Shown here: in pieces, positions 42,723 through 42,744 of the stretch
How the letters are laid out: each line of letters begins with the position of its first letter
How positions within the stretch are numbered: position 1 is the stretch's first letter
Source: Marinobacterium lacunae
Lineage (GTDB): Bacteria; Pseudomonadota; Gammaproteobacteria; Pseudomonadales; Balneatricaceae
DNA length: 42,744 bases
Assembly (NCBI RefSeq): GCF_000705555.1
Contig: NZ_JMQN01000023.1
Coordinates: forward strand, 1-42,744
Direction: 5' to 3'
Program-made: the position numbers and the translations under genes
Notes under the pieces: generated by a model
Told to the model about the DNA's origin: nothing
The model's database searches: none
What the model saw: only the letters and a program-made list of their open reading frames with translations

Positions 42723-42744
42723 TCAGTGATTGAGGATCTGGCTG
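42723..42744 (-). CDS. Last codons of a gene cut by the window edge
   Basis: The minus strand reads SQILNH and a TGA stop at 42723-42725, followed by a strong hairpin. Too little is present to name the gene; a coding end here is inferred from the terminator position. Confidence 0.35.

Noticed and set aside
1-42744. CRISPR arrays, tRNA genes, integrase or phage genes
   Set aside because: No regular short repeats, cloverleaf sequences or phage-like genes were seen on either strand.

Overview
The window (42.7 kb, fairly GC-rich, densely packed, mostly leftward operons) looks like a Gram-negative proteobacterial chromosome, most likely a gammaproteobacterium of marine or host-associated type. 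This rests on two complete TRAP transporters, periplasmic quinohemoprotein genes, GlsA-type glutaminase, RarD, HpaR and IclR/LysR/MarR regulators. The genus cannot be fixed from the sequence. No tRNA, rRNA, CRISPR array or intact mobile element was found.

Layout. (A) 1-8.2 kb: a leftward aromatic-acid module: FAH-family hydrolase, IclR regulator, VOC-fold extradiol dioxygenase, MhpA-like flavin hydroxylase, a TRAP transporter (P-Q-M) and a SnoaL-like protein, read from a good sigma70-type promoter at about 8.2 kb. Left of it is a separate leftward exported-protein gene cut by the window edge. (B) 8.3-8.6 kb: a decayed IS1380-type transposase fragment. (C) 8.6-17.0 kb: a complete qhp operon (order A-D-C-B-F-E-G, leftward) for quinohemoprotein amine dehydrogenase: three structural subunits, the radical-SAM crosslinker, the leader protease, the ABC exporter and the Trp hydroxylase. 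Every crosslink residue of the gamma subunit is at the expected position. (D) 17.2-24.3 kb, rightward: an OmpR-type response regulator overlapping a 2114-residue hybrid sensor (kinase-like, AAA ATPase, helical repeats, GAF, PAS, histidine kinase, receiver, HPt). The kinase-like domain has lost its catalytic Asp residues. (E) 24.3-37.4 kb: an indole-3-acetic acid degradation (iac) operon, iacABICDEF-TRAP(P-Q-M)-catechol 2,3-dioxygenase-iacG-iacH, with divergent iacR. (F) 37.4-42.7 kb: RarD permease, a DsbA-like plus metallo-hydrolase-like pair with divergent LysR regulator, an orphan HpaR-like MarR regulator, a glutaminase, and the last codons of another gene.

How it may work together (inference). 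The periplasmic amine dehydrogenase would turn primary amines such as tryptamine or phenylethylamine into aldehydes. If an aldehyde dehydrogenase elsewhere makes indole-3-acetate, the iac operon would import it by TRAP, convert it to catechol and open the ring by meta cleavage. The large two-component system lies between the two operons and is divergent from qhpA. A three-part TTACA-box array with identical spacing occurs upstream of both qhpA and the exported-protein gene at the left edge, which suggests one regulator controls both, plausibly this two-component system. The AraC-type regulator QhpR known from other qhp loci is not in the window.
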